From Candidatus Bipolaricaulota bacterium (GTDB taxonomy: Bacteria > Bipolaricaulota > Bipolaricaulia > Bipolaricaulales > Bipolaricaulaceae), in assembly GCA_014360985.1 (NCBI GenBank), contig JACIWK010000010.1, positions 21,385 to 85,384 on the forward strand: DNA of 64,000 nt. Reading direction: 5' to 3'. Positions 26,146-35,539 of this stretch are shown piece by piece. How positions within the stretch are numbered: position 1 is the stretch's first letter; each line of letters starts with the position of its first letter. The position numbers and the translations under genes are program-made. The notes under the pieces were generated by a model. That model was not told the origin of the DNA. It saw only the letters and a program-made list of their open reading frames with translations, and ran no database searches.

Positions 26146-26471
26146 AGCACCCTTGGCTGCGGCAAGGGGATTATGACCGTGTGGATCCTACAGCGCGGGC
26201 GGGCGACGGTCAAGCCCCCGGGCCAAGGAGGCCGATCACCTGGGCTGCGCGGATCAAGGCTTTGCGGGGAGGCACTCAGGCTGCTTCTTGGCAGCCACGG
26301 CGACTGCGCCTGTCATGGCGGCGAGGAGGGGACGATGTAGAGAGCGTTCGGGTTGGCGGCGGGGCCGGCCGGCCGATCTCGGATGCTGGACTACAAGACC
26401 CGATCCCAAGCCTCCCCGACGCGGCACGCGCACAATGCAGAGCAGATCGTCTTGGAGTGTGACGCGGAACT

Positions 26472-29400
26472 TCAGTCCCCAAGCGCTTTGCTGATGGCAA
26501 GCGGCGGAAGACCTTGGGCCTCCAGCAACTCCTTCGTGATCTGTTCGGCCTGGCGGTGATCTCTCGTTGCCTCCATCGCACGCGTGAAGACCTCTTCGCC
26601 AAGCTGGCGGAGGTATTGCTCGTATCTCTGAACAGCCTGTCGGGTGACAATGGGGTCCGTTGGCACGTCGACCACGTGTTCCCCAGCACGGACCGCGTAG
26701 ACAGCATACCGCGCCTCGATCTCGCTCCCTGTCAGGCTACCCACGGCATTCCCGTCGGCATCCAAGAGCGTGAACTCGCTCAGGAACGACTGCCAGGACA
26801 CGGGTCGGCCGGTTACGGCGATCGAAACCATGGCTTGCGTACGACCCGGTGGCACGAAAGCTGAGATGGGCCTTACCCCTTCGGAAAGAACCTCCTGTTG
26901 TACGTGGGCTTTGACCTGCTCCACGCTTAGGCGGCGTTCGCCCTTCTTCCTGGTAACCCGCATCTTCGGCAGGGCAAGCCGTTCCTTCGTGAGTTGGACC
27001 AAGCCCTCGTACACCAGGTCTTGGCAGGCTCCCGGATCGAGTCCGAGGCTCTCCAGCACCGCCGCATCCAGGCGCCGGCGATCCTTCTGCTTCACCTCTT
27101 GGGCGATGGGTCTGACTGGCCGTTGCAGCACATCGCTGAACGCCTCGACGATGCGTTTTCGATGCGCCGCTGAGATCCGCCGCGCGTTGGGGATAGGCAG
27201 CGCCTTCAGTTCAGGCCCGTATACGTACAGGACGCCTTGAGTCCACGTGTGGCGTCCGGTCAGCTCAGCGTGGAGGAACGTGATCGTGCTGTTGAGAAGA
27301 GCTGCGTAGAGCTCGGTGTGTTTGTGGAAAGAGATCTCAAAGAAAGTGTTGCTGAGAAGGATGCCACGGTTGACTGGGAAGCCGAAGCGTTCTCCTACGA
27401 AGCTGTTCGAGATGACCTGGCCCGGCTCCCGATCTGGAAGATTGAACCATTCTGGCCGATGCGACCGGACAGTAGGAACCTCCGGGAAAGGAACGCCCCT
27501 TGTCCCAACTCGACCCCGTCCTGTGGTCCGTTGCTGCTCTCCCCAACGGATGTACTCCAGCGCCCCGCGGTAGCCCCGAGCCTGAAGCTCGGCGCGGGTG
27601 TGTGGGCACAGGAAGAGAAGCGCCTTCGGCTCGTCTCCGGTCAATGCCAGGCCCTTCACCTCCTTGAGCGAGAGGAGCGCCGGCCTGAGGAGATCCGCTT
27701 CGATCTCTCCCGTCCATCCTCGGCTATTGCGTACTGCAATCGTTCCTGGTCTGCTTCCCTCGCCGGTGCGCTTCAGGTAGAAGAAGTCGCTTAGGCCAAC
27801 CTTGAGGCCGTATCTCACGTCTGCAACCGCTGCCAGAGGAACGCACTTCGACTGAGCCTGGCGCAGGACATCGAAGTAGACCTTGGGGGCACGGATGTAG
27901 CGGCCCCACTTCGAGACCTCACCCTTCTTCTGTGAGGCCTCCGCGAGCTCCCGCTCAAGATCCCCTTGCGGCACCAACCGGATCTGAAGGTCATCGGACT
28001 CCAAGGTGTGGGTGCCGGTAATGGGTTCCATCTCGCCGGCAGCTGGGTTGCAGGTCCCGATTCGGGCGTGTGCAGTTTCGATGCGCTGAACAAGGGAATC
28101 CACCGCTTGCCATCGCTGAGCTTCCTGTAGCTGCAGGTCACGAGGCAGGAGCTTCTCCAGGGGCTTGAGCACTTTCACGAAACAAACAGCGCTCCGAGCC
28201 CGCTCCTCGGGATCTGTACACCGTTCGAGAATCGTGAAGACCGTGTTGACATCGGAGTCGTCAAACCATGGTTCGGCCCAAGAGCCAACGACGGCGATGA
28301 TCTTGAAGTGGCGAAGTAGGAACCTCTTGAGTTCGTGGCCGTAGTCGACGTCCAGCCAGGAGTTGGAGGTGACGACACCCAGCCTTCCCCGCTCCTCCAG
28401 AAAGGCCGCAGCATGGAAGAAGAGGTAGGCGTAGATGTCTGCTTGTCCGGAGAGATGGAGATCCACCTGGCCGCTCCTAACCCAGTTCTCCAGCTTCCGC
28501 TCACGCTGTTGCTGATCCTTGCGAAGCACCTCTTCAAGATCCACATCCCGGATACCGGTCAACTTGAAGATCGTCCGATCCCTCCAGAACCATTCGCTGG
28601 CGATAGACTGGACGATGGCTCTCTTGTAGCCTCTATTCTGCCGCTCTATGAGCTCTTGGCGGATGTACGGGAAGTTGCCGACAATGCCTCGGAACCGCGG
28701 CACTCGGACCTCTACCTTGGGATACCCGACGGCTGGAGCCTTAGGCGGCGGGAAGGGGAACGTCTGCCCCGGTCGAACGTGGAAGAAGTCCTGCACCACA
28801 ACCCGCGGGAAGTTGGCTATGTCACGTACGTCCTTGCGGAAGAGGTTGACCGTCGCCAGCTCGGCAGGGAAGTGGGCAATGTCAACCCCCCAGAGGAGTT
28901 CAAGCAGTTGCCTGTGCGTTCTTCGATAGCCGGAGAGACAGGTCAGCCGGCTGTAGAGGCGGTTGAGAAACGTGCCAGAGCCGCAGGTGGGATCAAGGTA
29001 CGCAGCCTCCGCCGAGTCGGCCACGAAGCCGATGATGAGATCCACCAGGTCCTCTCGGGTGAAGTACTGACCCAGCGCATGGCGTTCCTCCTCGGGTATC
29101 AGGCCCTCCAAGATCTGCCCGATCACGTCTTCCTTCAACTGGGCGAAGTCGTAGCGCCGCAGGCCGCCCAGCAGTTTGCGGACAATGGGCTCGGCCTCCG
29201 ATGGAAGTCCGAGGCGATCGAGAGGGGATCTCTCGAAAACTGCCTGCCAGTCGACTGCTTGTGCCTTCGCAAACGCTTCCTCAATCAAGGCGGTCACCGG
29301 CCTGCCTGTATCTGACCCGAGAGCGAGTTCGGGCAGCCCGGCGTAGTGGCGACGTACGGTGAAGTAGAAGAGAAGACGTACGGCGGTTGAATACGCCCAC

Positions 29401-30044
29401 TGACGAGCGAGGAGGTGCTCAAGATCGGGCAGGGCAACGGGATAGCCCTGTTTCACGGCCCAGGCACGGATCTCATCTCGAGTGGCCCTATCCGTCATCT
29501 TCTTCAGCAGCTGCTGATGGAGAACAGGGCACAGCTCCGCCACTGCTGTTTGAAGGATGCCGATGAAGTAGAACTTGTCCGGGACGAAGGGAATCAAGCT
29601 CTCCCCCCGTGCCAGCCGGTCGAGGTCGGCAAGCATCTTTCTTGCCTGAGCGAGAACTGCGGAGCGCTTGGACGGGATGGCCCACTCTTCCAACGAAGTC
29701 AGAAACGGTGTCGGGTACGACTTCCGGTGTTCGAGTCTGCCTTCGACCATTTCGTAGAGTTCACCGTTCTGGAAGTTCCACACGATCAAGTACCGTGCTC
29801 CCAGGCTCTGAGCTTTCTCGGGGAGCTTCCCAAGATCCTCCTGCTTGCCAGGGCGCTTCAGCTCAAAGAAGGCAAACGCTGTCTTCGCAGAGAAGCTCTC
29901 CCAGACAACGATGTCAGGCCGAAGACCGTCAGCGCTGCGTTCTACGGTCGCTCTATCGAAGGAAGTCCCCCCCTGCCCTATAACCCTATCCAGGTCTGCC
30001 GCCAAGTCGGCGGCCACTTCCTGTTCGGTGATCCTCTGTGCCAT
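26472..30044 (-). CDS. Type IIG-like restriction endonuclease-methyltransferase
   Basis: A 1190-residue single-chain restriction-modification protein. The N-terminus carries a PD-(D/E)xK nuclease pattern: D44 in RPDIVVWE and E61-L-K63 in FFELKRPG. The central part is a gamma-class N6-adenine methylase: LGQYFTRE (324-331), motif I DPTCGSGTF (351-359), GVDI for motif II, and motif IV GNFPYI (456-461), where NPPY is normal. The C-terminal 500 residues should hold the target-recognition region. It would methylate and cut one DNA sequence. No separate specificity gene lies nearby, which supports type IIG. The NFPY variant still has the aromatic needed for base stacking. Confidence 0.85.
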   Translation of the reverse strand: MAQRITEQEVAADLAADLDRVIGQGGTSFDRATVERSADGLRPDIVVWESFSAKTAFAFFELKRPGKQEDLGKLPEKAQSLGARYLIVWNFQNGELYEMVEGRLEHRKSYPTPFLTSLEEWAIPSKRSAVLAQARKMLADLDRLARGESLIPFVPDKFYFIGILQTAVAELCPVLHQQLLKKMTDRATRDEIRAWAVKQGYPVALPDLEHLLARQWAYSTAVRLLFYFTVRRHYAGLPELALGSDTGRPVTALIEEAFAKAQAVDWQAVFERSPLDRLGLPSEAEPIVRKLLGGLRRYDFAQLKEDVIGQILEGLIPEEERHALGQYFTREDLVDLIIGFVADSAEAAYLDPTCGSGTFLNRLYSRLTCLSGYRRTHRQLLELLWGVDIAHFPAELATVNLFRKDVRDIANFPRVVVQDFFHVRPGQTFPFPPPKAPAVGYPKVEVRVPRFRGIVGNFPYIRQELIERQNRGYKRAIVQSIASEWFWRDRTIFKLTGIRDVDLEEVLRKDQQQRERKLENWVRSGQVDLHLSGQADIYAYLFFHAAAFLEERGRLGVVTSNSWLDVDYGHELKRFLLRHFKIIAVVGSWAEPWFDDSDVNTVFTILERCTDPEERARSAVCFVKVLKPLEKLLPRDLQLQEAQRWQAVDSLVQRIETAHARIGTCNPAAGEMEPITGTHTLESDDLQIRLVPQGDLERELAEASQKKGEVSKWGRYIRAPKVYFDVLRQAQSKCVPLAAVADVRYGLKVGLSDFFYLKRTGEGSRPGTIAVRNSRGWTGEIEADLLRPALLSLKEVKGLALTGDEPKALLFLCPHTRAELQARGYRGALEYIRWGEQQRTTGRGRVGTRGVPFPEVPTVRSHRPEWFNLPDREPGQVISNSFVGERFGFPVNRGILLSNTFFEISFHKHTELYAALLNSTITFLHAELTGRHTWTQGVLYVYGPELKALPIPNARRISAAHRKRIVEAFSDVLQRPVRPIAQEVKQKDRRRLDAAVLESLGLDPGACQDLVYEGLVQLTKERLALPKMRVTRKKGERRLSVEQVKAHVQQEVLSEGVRPISAFVPPGRTQAMVSIAVTGRPVSWQSFLSEFTLLDADGNAVGSLTGSEIEARYAVYAVRAGEHVVDVPTDPIVTRQAVQRYEQYLRQLGEEVFTRAMEATRDHRQAEQITKELLEAQGLPPLAISKALGD

Positions 30045-30429
30045 GGGTGTCGTCTAGGACTGTAGCGACTGGCTGCCAATCGGGCAAGTCTAGTGCAGGA
30101 GGAGACACCAGAGCGGAACGTCTTGGGTTCATGACGGGACCTAGGCCGATAGCCAGTCGATAGGACCCTTGCTGTTCAGCCCGGGGAAGATAGGAACCAG
30201 TCCGGATCAACGGCACGCCCGACAACTGCGGACAGCGTTCCTCCTGCTCCACTGCGAGCGCGGCAGAGCTGCGGTCGGTGTCGGAGAGGAGGAAGTCCGG
30301 GCTCTCGGCGAGGGAGTTCACCGCGATCTCCAGATCCAGACGTTCATCTCCAGGCTCACAAGCTGGCCAGCCTTCCCCCACAAGACCCTAAGAATGGAGG
30401 TCTCACCCCGGCGGGCAATGGGGACTTCG
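30045..30429. other. Gap holding a decayed copy of the mbhN 3' end
   Basis: No intact gene. Bases 30247-30332 on the minus strand encode SLAESPDFLLSDTDRSSAAL, the C-terminal tail of MbhN, then lose similarity upstream and have lost the stop. This is the oldest-looking of three copies (the others are at 32331-32651 and within 32860-33252). The rest of the gap shows nothing recognisable. Confidence 0.7.
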
Positions 30430-30993
30430 TCACCTGATCTCCCGCAGCGCGGCCATGAGGCTTATGCACCGCTCTCCGAAACGGAAGGCCACATAGGGAA
30501 GAGAGGGCTTCTGCACCTTGCCCGTGGCACCGTTCACCTGCGGGATAACCTGCTTCTCCTCTGTGATCAACGTGCTATCCGTCACACGAGCCAGAGCCAC
30601 CAGAACCGGATCGGCCCTTTTAGGATCTAGGAAGCTCTGGGCATGCTCAGGAGGGAAGCTTTCCACCACGAACTTGTGCACCTCGACTAGAGCGTCAAAG
30701 AAGGCTCCCGGAGGGTTGAGGATGACACCTTTGCCCAAGCCCCTCAGAAGGACTGTCCCCGGCGCGGCCGGCTTGTCCTTCCTGTTCGCCACCACCTCCT
30801 CGTAGACTTCCAGGGGCACCCAGAAGAGGCCCTTGGTGAAACCCTTCTTGAACCAAGCCTCCAGATGGGCTTGGGCGTCCCGAGTTGAAGGCAGCTGGAG
30901 CCCAACTGCAAGGGCCTTAAGCTGGCCTTGATGGAACGGGGTGATGAGGGAGCTTGAATCAATCAGGTACACCTGCACCCTTCCCTCGTTCAA
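30430..30993 (-). CDS. DUF4411-type PIN-domain toxin
   Basis: A 187-residue cytoplasmic protein with a PIN-like RNase fold: the first acid in VYLIDSSSLI (near residue 12) and later ADPVLVALAR and LITEEKQV, as in DUF4411 proteins. Members of this family are toxins paired with an HTH/ImmA-IrrE gene, which is exactly the gene just upstream: the reading frames overlap by 35 bases (30959-30993). Predicted action is RNA cleavage. Confidence in the pairing comes from the known family arrangement. Confidence 0.78.
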   Translation of the reverse strand: MNEGRVQVYLIDSSSLITPFHQGQLKALAVGLQLPSTRDAQAHLEAWFKKGFTKGLFWVPLEVYEEVVANRKDKPAAPGTVLLRGLGKGVILNPPGAFFDALVEVHKFVVESFPPEHAQSFLDPKRADPVLVALARVTDSTLITEEKQVIPQVNGATGKVQKPSLPYVAFRFGERCISLMAALREIR

Positions 30994-32134
30994 AGAACAC
31001 CATGAACGTGCTTAGTCGGACACTCAGAAGGCTGGCGGCCTCCTTGAAGTCGACCTCCCCCTCCCGGGCAGCTTCACAAAGGACCCGGGTGAAGGTGGGG
31101 CTGTTGTGTACAGCCAAGGTAGCCCAGAAGTCCGCACGCACCTCCCTTCCCCGGGCCTCCTGAGTTGCCTTCTTGACGGCCTCAAGAGCCTCCCGGTAGC
31201 CAGCTGGGCTGACCAGGTTCAGGTCCAACGCCCTTCTCAGCGCAGCCCAGGCGCTCACCTTGAAGCGCCTAGCCGCCCCCTGAGCAGCCTTGTAAGCGTC
31301 GTCGTGTCCTTGCCAGGTCTTCAGGAAGTCCTCCTCGGGCATGAGGAGGCTCGCGGCTACCTGGTCGGCGTACCGCTCGACCTCCTCTAGGTCCTCTTCA
31401 TCTTCCGTCTCGAAAGGCCCGTCGACTCCCTCCTGACCTAACCAGATATGCGCCAACTCATGCCCAATGGTGAAGGCTTGGCGAGCAACAGGATCCTTAG
31501 CGTTTACAAACACGACGGGAGCTGCAGCGTCCAGGAGGGCGAAACCGGAGAACTCCCTAGGGTCGTAGCTCCGCCGTGTGTTGGTGCCTACGTACCCCTG
31601 CCGAAGGACCAGAACACCAGCTCTCTCTGTTTCTACGGCGAGGCGTCTGAGGAAGTCTTGCCAGTTCCCAGCCGCGCCCTGGAGCTGCTGGACACGGATA
31701 ACGCTCTGGATAGCCTTGGCGACTCTGTCGGGCGAACCCCCACGCGAGGCGCTCCCCACGAATGGCAACGGAGCCTTCTTCCACTCTCGCCACCAGGCCT
31801 GCTTCCGCTTGGCGTCATAGACAGCCTCGAGGAGTTCCGGGCTGGGGGGCTCTCCCTTACCTCTGCGTCGGAAATCCTGTATGGGAAGGGATTCCTCACT
31901 TGGTGGTGGCAGCAGAAGGTTCGAGAGGGGCACGTGAAGCCGGAGAGCCAGGGACCAGCCCTGACGGTAGGTAGGCCACTCTTCACCTCTCAACCAAGCC
32001 TGGACCCGTTCAGGGTGCACACCTACACCCTTTGCTAAGGTCTGATGTGTTGCCCTTGCCCTGTCCATAGCCCAGACCAGAGCGTCTGGGTGAAGGGGTA
32101 CTCGTTCCGGGTTTCTCCTCGCTGTCTCAGTCAT
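30959..32134 (-). CDS. HTH (XRE)-ImmA/IrrE metallopeptidase antitoxin-regulator
   Basis: A 391-residue cytoplasmic protein. Residues about 10-65 form a helix-turn-helix (TLAKGVGVHPERVQAWLRGEE). Residues about 165-290 are a COG2856 zinc peptidase with HELAH in FTIGHELAHIWLGQ and VERYADQVAASLLMPE. Such proteins are the antidote and repressor in DUF4411 toxin modules. ATG 32134 is preferred over a GTG at 32170 because a TACTAT hexamer (32149-32154) lies between them. The pair is flanked by copies of the mbhN end, suggesting that the module was inserted there. Confidence 0.82.
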   Translation of the reverse strand: MTETARRNPERVPLHPDALVWAMDRARATHQTLAKGVGVHPERVQAWLRGEEWPTYRQGWSLALRLHVPLSNLLLPPPSEESLPIQDFRRRGKGEPPSPELLEAVYDAKRKQAWWREWKKAPLPFVGSASRGGSPDRVAKAIQSVIRVQQLQGAAGNWQDFLRRLAVETERAGVLVLRQGYVGTNTRRSYDPREFSGFALLDAAAPVVFVNAKDPVARQAFTIGHELAHIWLGQEGVDGPFETEDEEDLEEVERYADQVAASLLMPEEDFLKTWQGHDDAYKAAQGAARRFKVSAWAALRRALDLNLVSPAGYREALEAVKKATQEARGREVRADFWATLAVHNSPTFTRVLCEAAREGEVDFKEAASLLSVRLSTFMVFFERGKGAGVPD

Positions 32135-32330
32135 TCCCCACCGCTCCAATAGTACAGCGCGCGGGCTCACAAGAAGGGCAGAGTCCCAAGACGCTGTGCA
32201 GATCCGGTCACAGGCGAGGGCTAGACGCTTGCTATCTTCCTAAGTGTCTCGAACAGAGCCTTGGATTAGCCTAGCTGATGCTTCTGGCAGACGTGGGGGG
32301 GGTCGGACTTGAGACGGTGTCGAGATCTAG

Positions 32331-32651
32331 TTACTGCACGGTCAGCGCGGCGGAGCTGCGGTCGGTGTCGGAGAGGAGGAAGTCGGGGCTCTTGGCGAGG
32401 GCGTCCACGGGGCACGCGTCCACGCACTGGGCGCAGAACGTGCACCGCGCCACGTGCATCCGGATCTTCTTCACTTCGGGCAGGAACTCGATCACCTTCG
32501 CCGGACAGACCCGGATGCAGAGCTGGCACCCGATGCACTTCTCCCGGTCGTAGGCGATCTTCCCCCGGAACCGGGGCGGCACAGGCACGGGCGGGACGAG
32601 GGTCGCCTTGCCCTCCTTCACCCGGCCGAGGAACCCGAGGACGGACTTCTG
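32331..32651 (-). pseudogene. Truncated duplicate of mbhN
   Basis: This stretch is near-identical to the last 105 codons of mbhN (32860-33178), including both cluster motifs CIGCQLCIRVCP and CTFCAQCVDACP, and ends in its own stop. It lacks the first 25 or so residues; similarity breaks off at PKSVLGF, where the sequence turns into a ggggtcag-type motif like the RAYT-associated repeat at 53377. No start codon with a ribosome site is seen (the only in-frame one is a GTG matching an internal Val). It could still encode a free two-cluster ferredoxin, but a dead duplicate is more likely. Confidence 0.75.
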
Positions 32652-32859
32652 GGGCCCGGGGTCAGATCTTTACTCTTAAGGTCCCCCACCGCCACGGGCC
32701 GGAGCGTCGGGGCTCGGTTGCCGGGGTCCGGGTACCCTGGCGCCGTGTTTGCGAACGCGGAGTTGATTCTTGCGACTCAACGCTCACAGGGACGGAGGCA
32801 GGCTTGAGCGCGACGGCAGTGGTGGAGGCCGTCCGGCGTGCGTAACCGCTCAGATGGGA

Positions 32860-33252
32860 TTACTCCACGGTGAGCGTGGCGGAGCTGCGGTCGGTGTCGG
32901 AAAGGAGGAAGTCGGGGCTCTCGGCGAGGGCGTCCACCGGGCAGGCGTCCACGCACTGGGCGCAGAACGTGCACCGCGCCACATGCATCCGGATCTTCTT
33001 CGCCTCGGGCAGGAACTCGATCACCTTCGCCGGGCACACCCGGATGCAGAGCTGGCACCCGATGCACTTCTCCCGGTCGTAGGCGATCTTCCCCCGGAAC
33101 CGCGGCGGCACCGGGACGGGCGGGACAAGGGTCGCCTTCCCTTCCTTCACCCGGCCCAGGAACCCGAGCACGGACTTCGGCATGTACTTCGCCGGGAACC
33201 GGTTCGTGGCCGGCCTGGTGAAGAGCTGGGAGAACAGGGTCTTGAGGATCAT
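32860..33252 (-). CDS. mbhN: Mbh hydrogenase ferredoxin-like subunit MbhN (NuoI-like)
   Basis: A 130-residue peripheral subunit with two [4Fe-4S] sites, CIGCQLCIRVCP and CTFCAQCVDACP, which carry electrons from ferredoxin towards the [NiFe] site. ATG 33252 overlaps the mbhM stop (ATGA). It is the last gene of the 14-gene operon, as in Pyrococcus. Its C-terminal tail (PDFLLSDTDRSS) is duplicated twice downstream. Confidence 0.92.
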   Translation of the reverse strand: MILKTLFSQLFTRPATNRFPAKYMPKSVLGFLGRVKEGKATLVPPVPVPPRFRGKIAYDREKCIGCQLCIRVCPAKVIEFLPEAKKIRMHVARCTFCAQCVDACPVDALAESPDFLLSDTDRSSATLTVE

Positions 33253-34241
33253 CCGGCCACCATCCGATCGAGCACGAGGAGCACGAGCCCCGCCACGGCC
33301 ACCGCGGTGATCTGCAGCCAGAACCCGCGCGCCACCTGGTCGATCTTGAACCGGGCCATCGCCACCCGCACCGTGGTCACGGCGGCGAACATGACGACGA
33401 AGATCTTCAGGAGGTGGAACACGAGGTCCACCGCCTGGCCGCCGGCTCCGGACAAGCCGAGGAGGCCGGCGATCCCGTACGGGGCAAACAGGGTCACGAC
33501 GAGGGCAGCCATGGCGATCGTCTTCGCCGCGTCGGCGAGGTAGAAGAGGGCGAGGTACGTCCCAGAGTACTCGACCATGAGGCCCCCGGCGATCTCGGTC
33601 TCCGCCTCGGGGATGTCGAACGGGATCTTGGACAGCTCGGCCGGGGTCACGATCAAGAGACACGCGGCGAGGATCGCCAGGCCGATCACCCCCAAGGGAC
33701 CCACCATGGTCCACAGGGGCGCGGCGGCGATCGCCCCGAGCGAGAACGCGGGGCCGCCGCCGAGGGTCGCCAGTCGCCACACCACGCCCACCACGGCCAC
33801 GGCGAGCGGGAACTCGTACGACATGAGCATCACGATCTCGCGCTGCGCGCCCACGGTGGCCAGGGGCGACCCGGACGCGAACCCCCCAAGCGCCATCGCC
33901 ACGGCGGGCACGGCGAGGAGGTACAGGACGAGGATCGCGTCGCCGCCGCTCCGGAGAACCGCCGGGAACGGCCCCCACGGGAGGTAGAGGAGGACCGTGA
34001 ACGAGGCGATCACGGCCAGGAACGGCATCGCCCGGAACAGCCACCCCACGGCATCCTTGGGGACCACGCTCTCCTTCACGAGGAGCTTCCCCACGTCGAG
34101 GAACGGCTGGCGGAGGGGCGGGCCGATCCGCGACTGCATCCGCGCGGCGAGCTTGCGGTCGAACCCCTTGTAGACGAGCCCGAGGAGCCCACCGCCCACG
34201 AGGACGGCCGCCGACTGCCACACGAGGTGGAGCGCGGTCAC
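33249..34241 (-). CDS. mbhM: Mbh hydrogenase membrane subunit MbhM (NuoH/HycD-like)
   Basis: A 330-residue inner-membrane protein with about eight helices, of the complex I NuoH family that anchors the hydrogenase arm and links it to ion movement. Diagnostic stretches are RIGPPLRQPFLDVGKLLVKE and LSKIPFDIPEAETEIAGG (quinone-site homologous loop with the conserved acids). It starts with GTG in a GTGA overlap with mbhL. The frame remains open upstream through a repeat-rich stretch that is not part of the protein. Confidence 0.92.
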   Translation of the reverse strand: MTALHLVWQSAAVLVGGGLLGLVYKGFDRKLAARMQSRIGPPLRQPFLDVGKLLVKESVVPKDAVGWLFRAMPFLAVIASFTVLLYLPWGPFPAVLRSGGDAILVLYLLAVPAVAMALGGFASGSPLATVGAQREIVMLMSYEFPLAVAVVGVVWRLATLGGGPAFSLGAIAAAPLWTMVGPLGVIGLAILAACLLIVTPAELSKIPFDIPEAETEIAGGLMVEYSGTYLALFYLADAAKTIAMAALVVTLFAPYGIAGLLGLSGAGGQAVDLVFHLLKIFVVMFAAVTTVRVAMARFKIDQVARGFWLQITAVAVAGLVLLVLDRMVAG

Positions 34242-35539
34242 AGGCCACCTCCGTAGTCCGTGGTCCGGAGTCCGTGGGCCGTGGGCCGGGAACCGGGAAC
34301 CGACAACCGAGCACCGGAGACGATCCTCTCCGTCTTGGCGCGGGAGAGGCGGAGGAGATCCTCCTTGAGCACCGTTCCCGGGGAGCCGTCGCGCACCACG
34401 TGCACGCGGTCCATGCAGCATATGCAGGGGTCGATCGAGGCGGCGATGATCGGGATGTCGGCCACCTCCTGGTCGCGGAACATCGGGACCCAGCTCATGA
34501 GGTTCGAGTACGTGGGTGCCTTCACCTTCCAGGCGATCGGCTCCTCCACGCCGGCCTCAAGCCGGATGTAGTGGATGACCTCGCCCCGCGGCGCCTCGTG
34601 CCAGCCCAAGCCCTCGCCCTCGGCCTTCTTGAGGAAGGCGAGGAGGGCCGGGATCTTCGGGAACGAGGTGATCTCGCCCTCCGGCATCTCGTAGAGACAC
34701 GTCTCGATCAGGTCGAGGGACTGGGCGACCTCGAGGAGCCGCACCACGGCCTTGTCGTACACGTCGCCCCGTGGCTCGAGCCCGTAGTCGCGGGGGGTGA
34801 TCGCCTTCACCCCAAGCTCGCCGTAGACGAGGTACGGCCGGTCCTGGCGCACGTCCTTCGACAGGCCCGACGCCCGCGCGGTGGGCCCCACCGCGCACAG
34901 GGAGTCGGCCTCCTCGGCGGTGAGGACCCCCACGTTCCGGGTCCGGGCCTCGACGGACGGGTCGCGAAGGAACGCGTCGAGGAGCTCGTCGAGGAGTCCG
35001 CGGTAGTAGCGGACCATCGCCTCGACCTTCGGGATCTGCTCGGGGGCGACGTCCCGCCGCACCCCGCCGTAGATCGGGAGCGCGTAGTCGATCCGGTTCC
35101 CCGAGAGCTCCTCCAGGATGTCGAGGACCTGCTCCCGCACCTTCCACGTGAGGTGGAGCAGCGTGTCGAACCCCAGTTCGTGGGCGGCGACCCCGGCCCA
35201 CAGGAGGTGGGAGTGGATCCGCTCCAGCTCGGAGTAGATCACGCGCAGGTACTGGGCGCGGGGCGGGACCTCGATCCCCGCCGCCCGTTCCACGGCGAGG
35301 GTGATCGCGATGGGGTGGGAGATCGAGCAGATGCCGCAGATCCGCTCGGAGAGGTAGAGGGTCTGGATCAGGTTCCGCTTCATCCCCATGAACTCGATCC
35401 CGCGGTGGGCGAACCCGGTGCGGATGTCCACGCCGCGGATCCGCTCCCCCTCCACCTGGAACGTGAACCGGATCGGCTCCTTCAAGGCAGGGTGGATGGG
35501 GCCGATCGGGATTTCGTACACGTTCTGGGTCTCAGCCAT
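34238..35539 (-). CDS. mbhL: [NiFe] hydrogenase large subunit MbhL (group 4)
   Basis: The 433-residue catalytic subunit. All four nickel-binding cysteines are present: SERICGICSISH (CxxC) near residue 68 and DPCICCMDR (CxxC) near residue 390. This supports real hydrogen-evolving activity, in contrast to the Mbx/Mbs sulfur-reducing relatives that lack a complete set. The last 24 residues (from about SGARLSVPGS) are encoded by a GC-rich repeat (34251-34320) and are not family sequence. Electrons arrive through MbhJ and MbhN; maturation needs HypA and HypB, encoded next to the operon. Confidence 0.94.
   Translation of the reverse strand: MAETQNVYEIPIGPIHPALKEPIRFTFQVEGERIRGVDIRTGFAHRGIEFMGMKRNLIQTLYLSERICGICSISHPIAITLAVERAAGIEVPPRAQYLRVIYSELERIHSHLLWAGVAAHELGFDTLLHLTWKVREQVLDILEELSGNRIDYALPIYGGVRRDVAPEQIPKVEAMVRYYRGLLDELLDAFLRDPSVEARTRNVGVLTAEEADSLCAVGPTARASGLSKDVRQDRPYLVYGELGVKAITPRDYGLEPRGDVYDKAVVRLLEVAQSLDLIETCLYEMPEGEITSFPKIPALLAFLKKAEGEGLGWHEAPRGEVIHYIRLEAGVEEPIAWKVKAPTYSNLMSWVPMFRDQEVADIPIIAASIDPCICCMDRVHVVRDGSPGTVLKEDLLRLSRAKTERIVSGARLSVPGSRPTAHGLRTTDYGGGL
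34251..34320. repeat. Degenerate tccgtgg/gggaacc short-unit repeat at the mbhL 3' end
   Basis: Imperfect 7-8-base units (tccgtgg, tccggag, ccgtggg, gggaacc) run through the last codons of mbhL and encode its atypical tail. The same unit in purer form is at 39650-39677. It looks like a slipped-strand or dispersed short tandem repeat that has been tolerated in coding ends. Confidence 0.6.

Noticed and set aside
32331..32621. A free-standing two-cluster ferredoxin gene.
   Set aside because: Its only start is a GTG that corresponds to an internal Val of mbhN, with no ribosome site. It is better explained as a truncated duplicate, though expression cannot be excluded.
34238..35539. The operon being an Mbx/Mbs sulfane reductase rather than Mbh.
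   Set aside because: Both CxxC pairs that bind nickel are present in the large subunit, there is a single MrpD-like subunit, and hypAB adjoin it.
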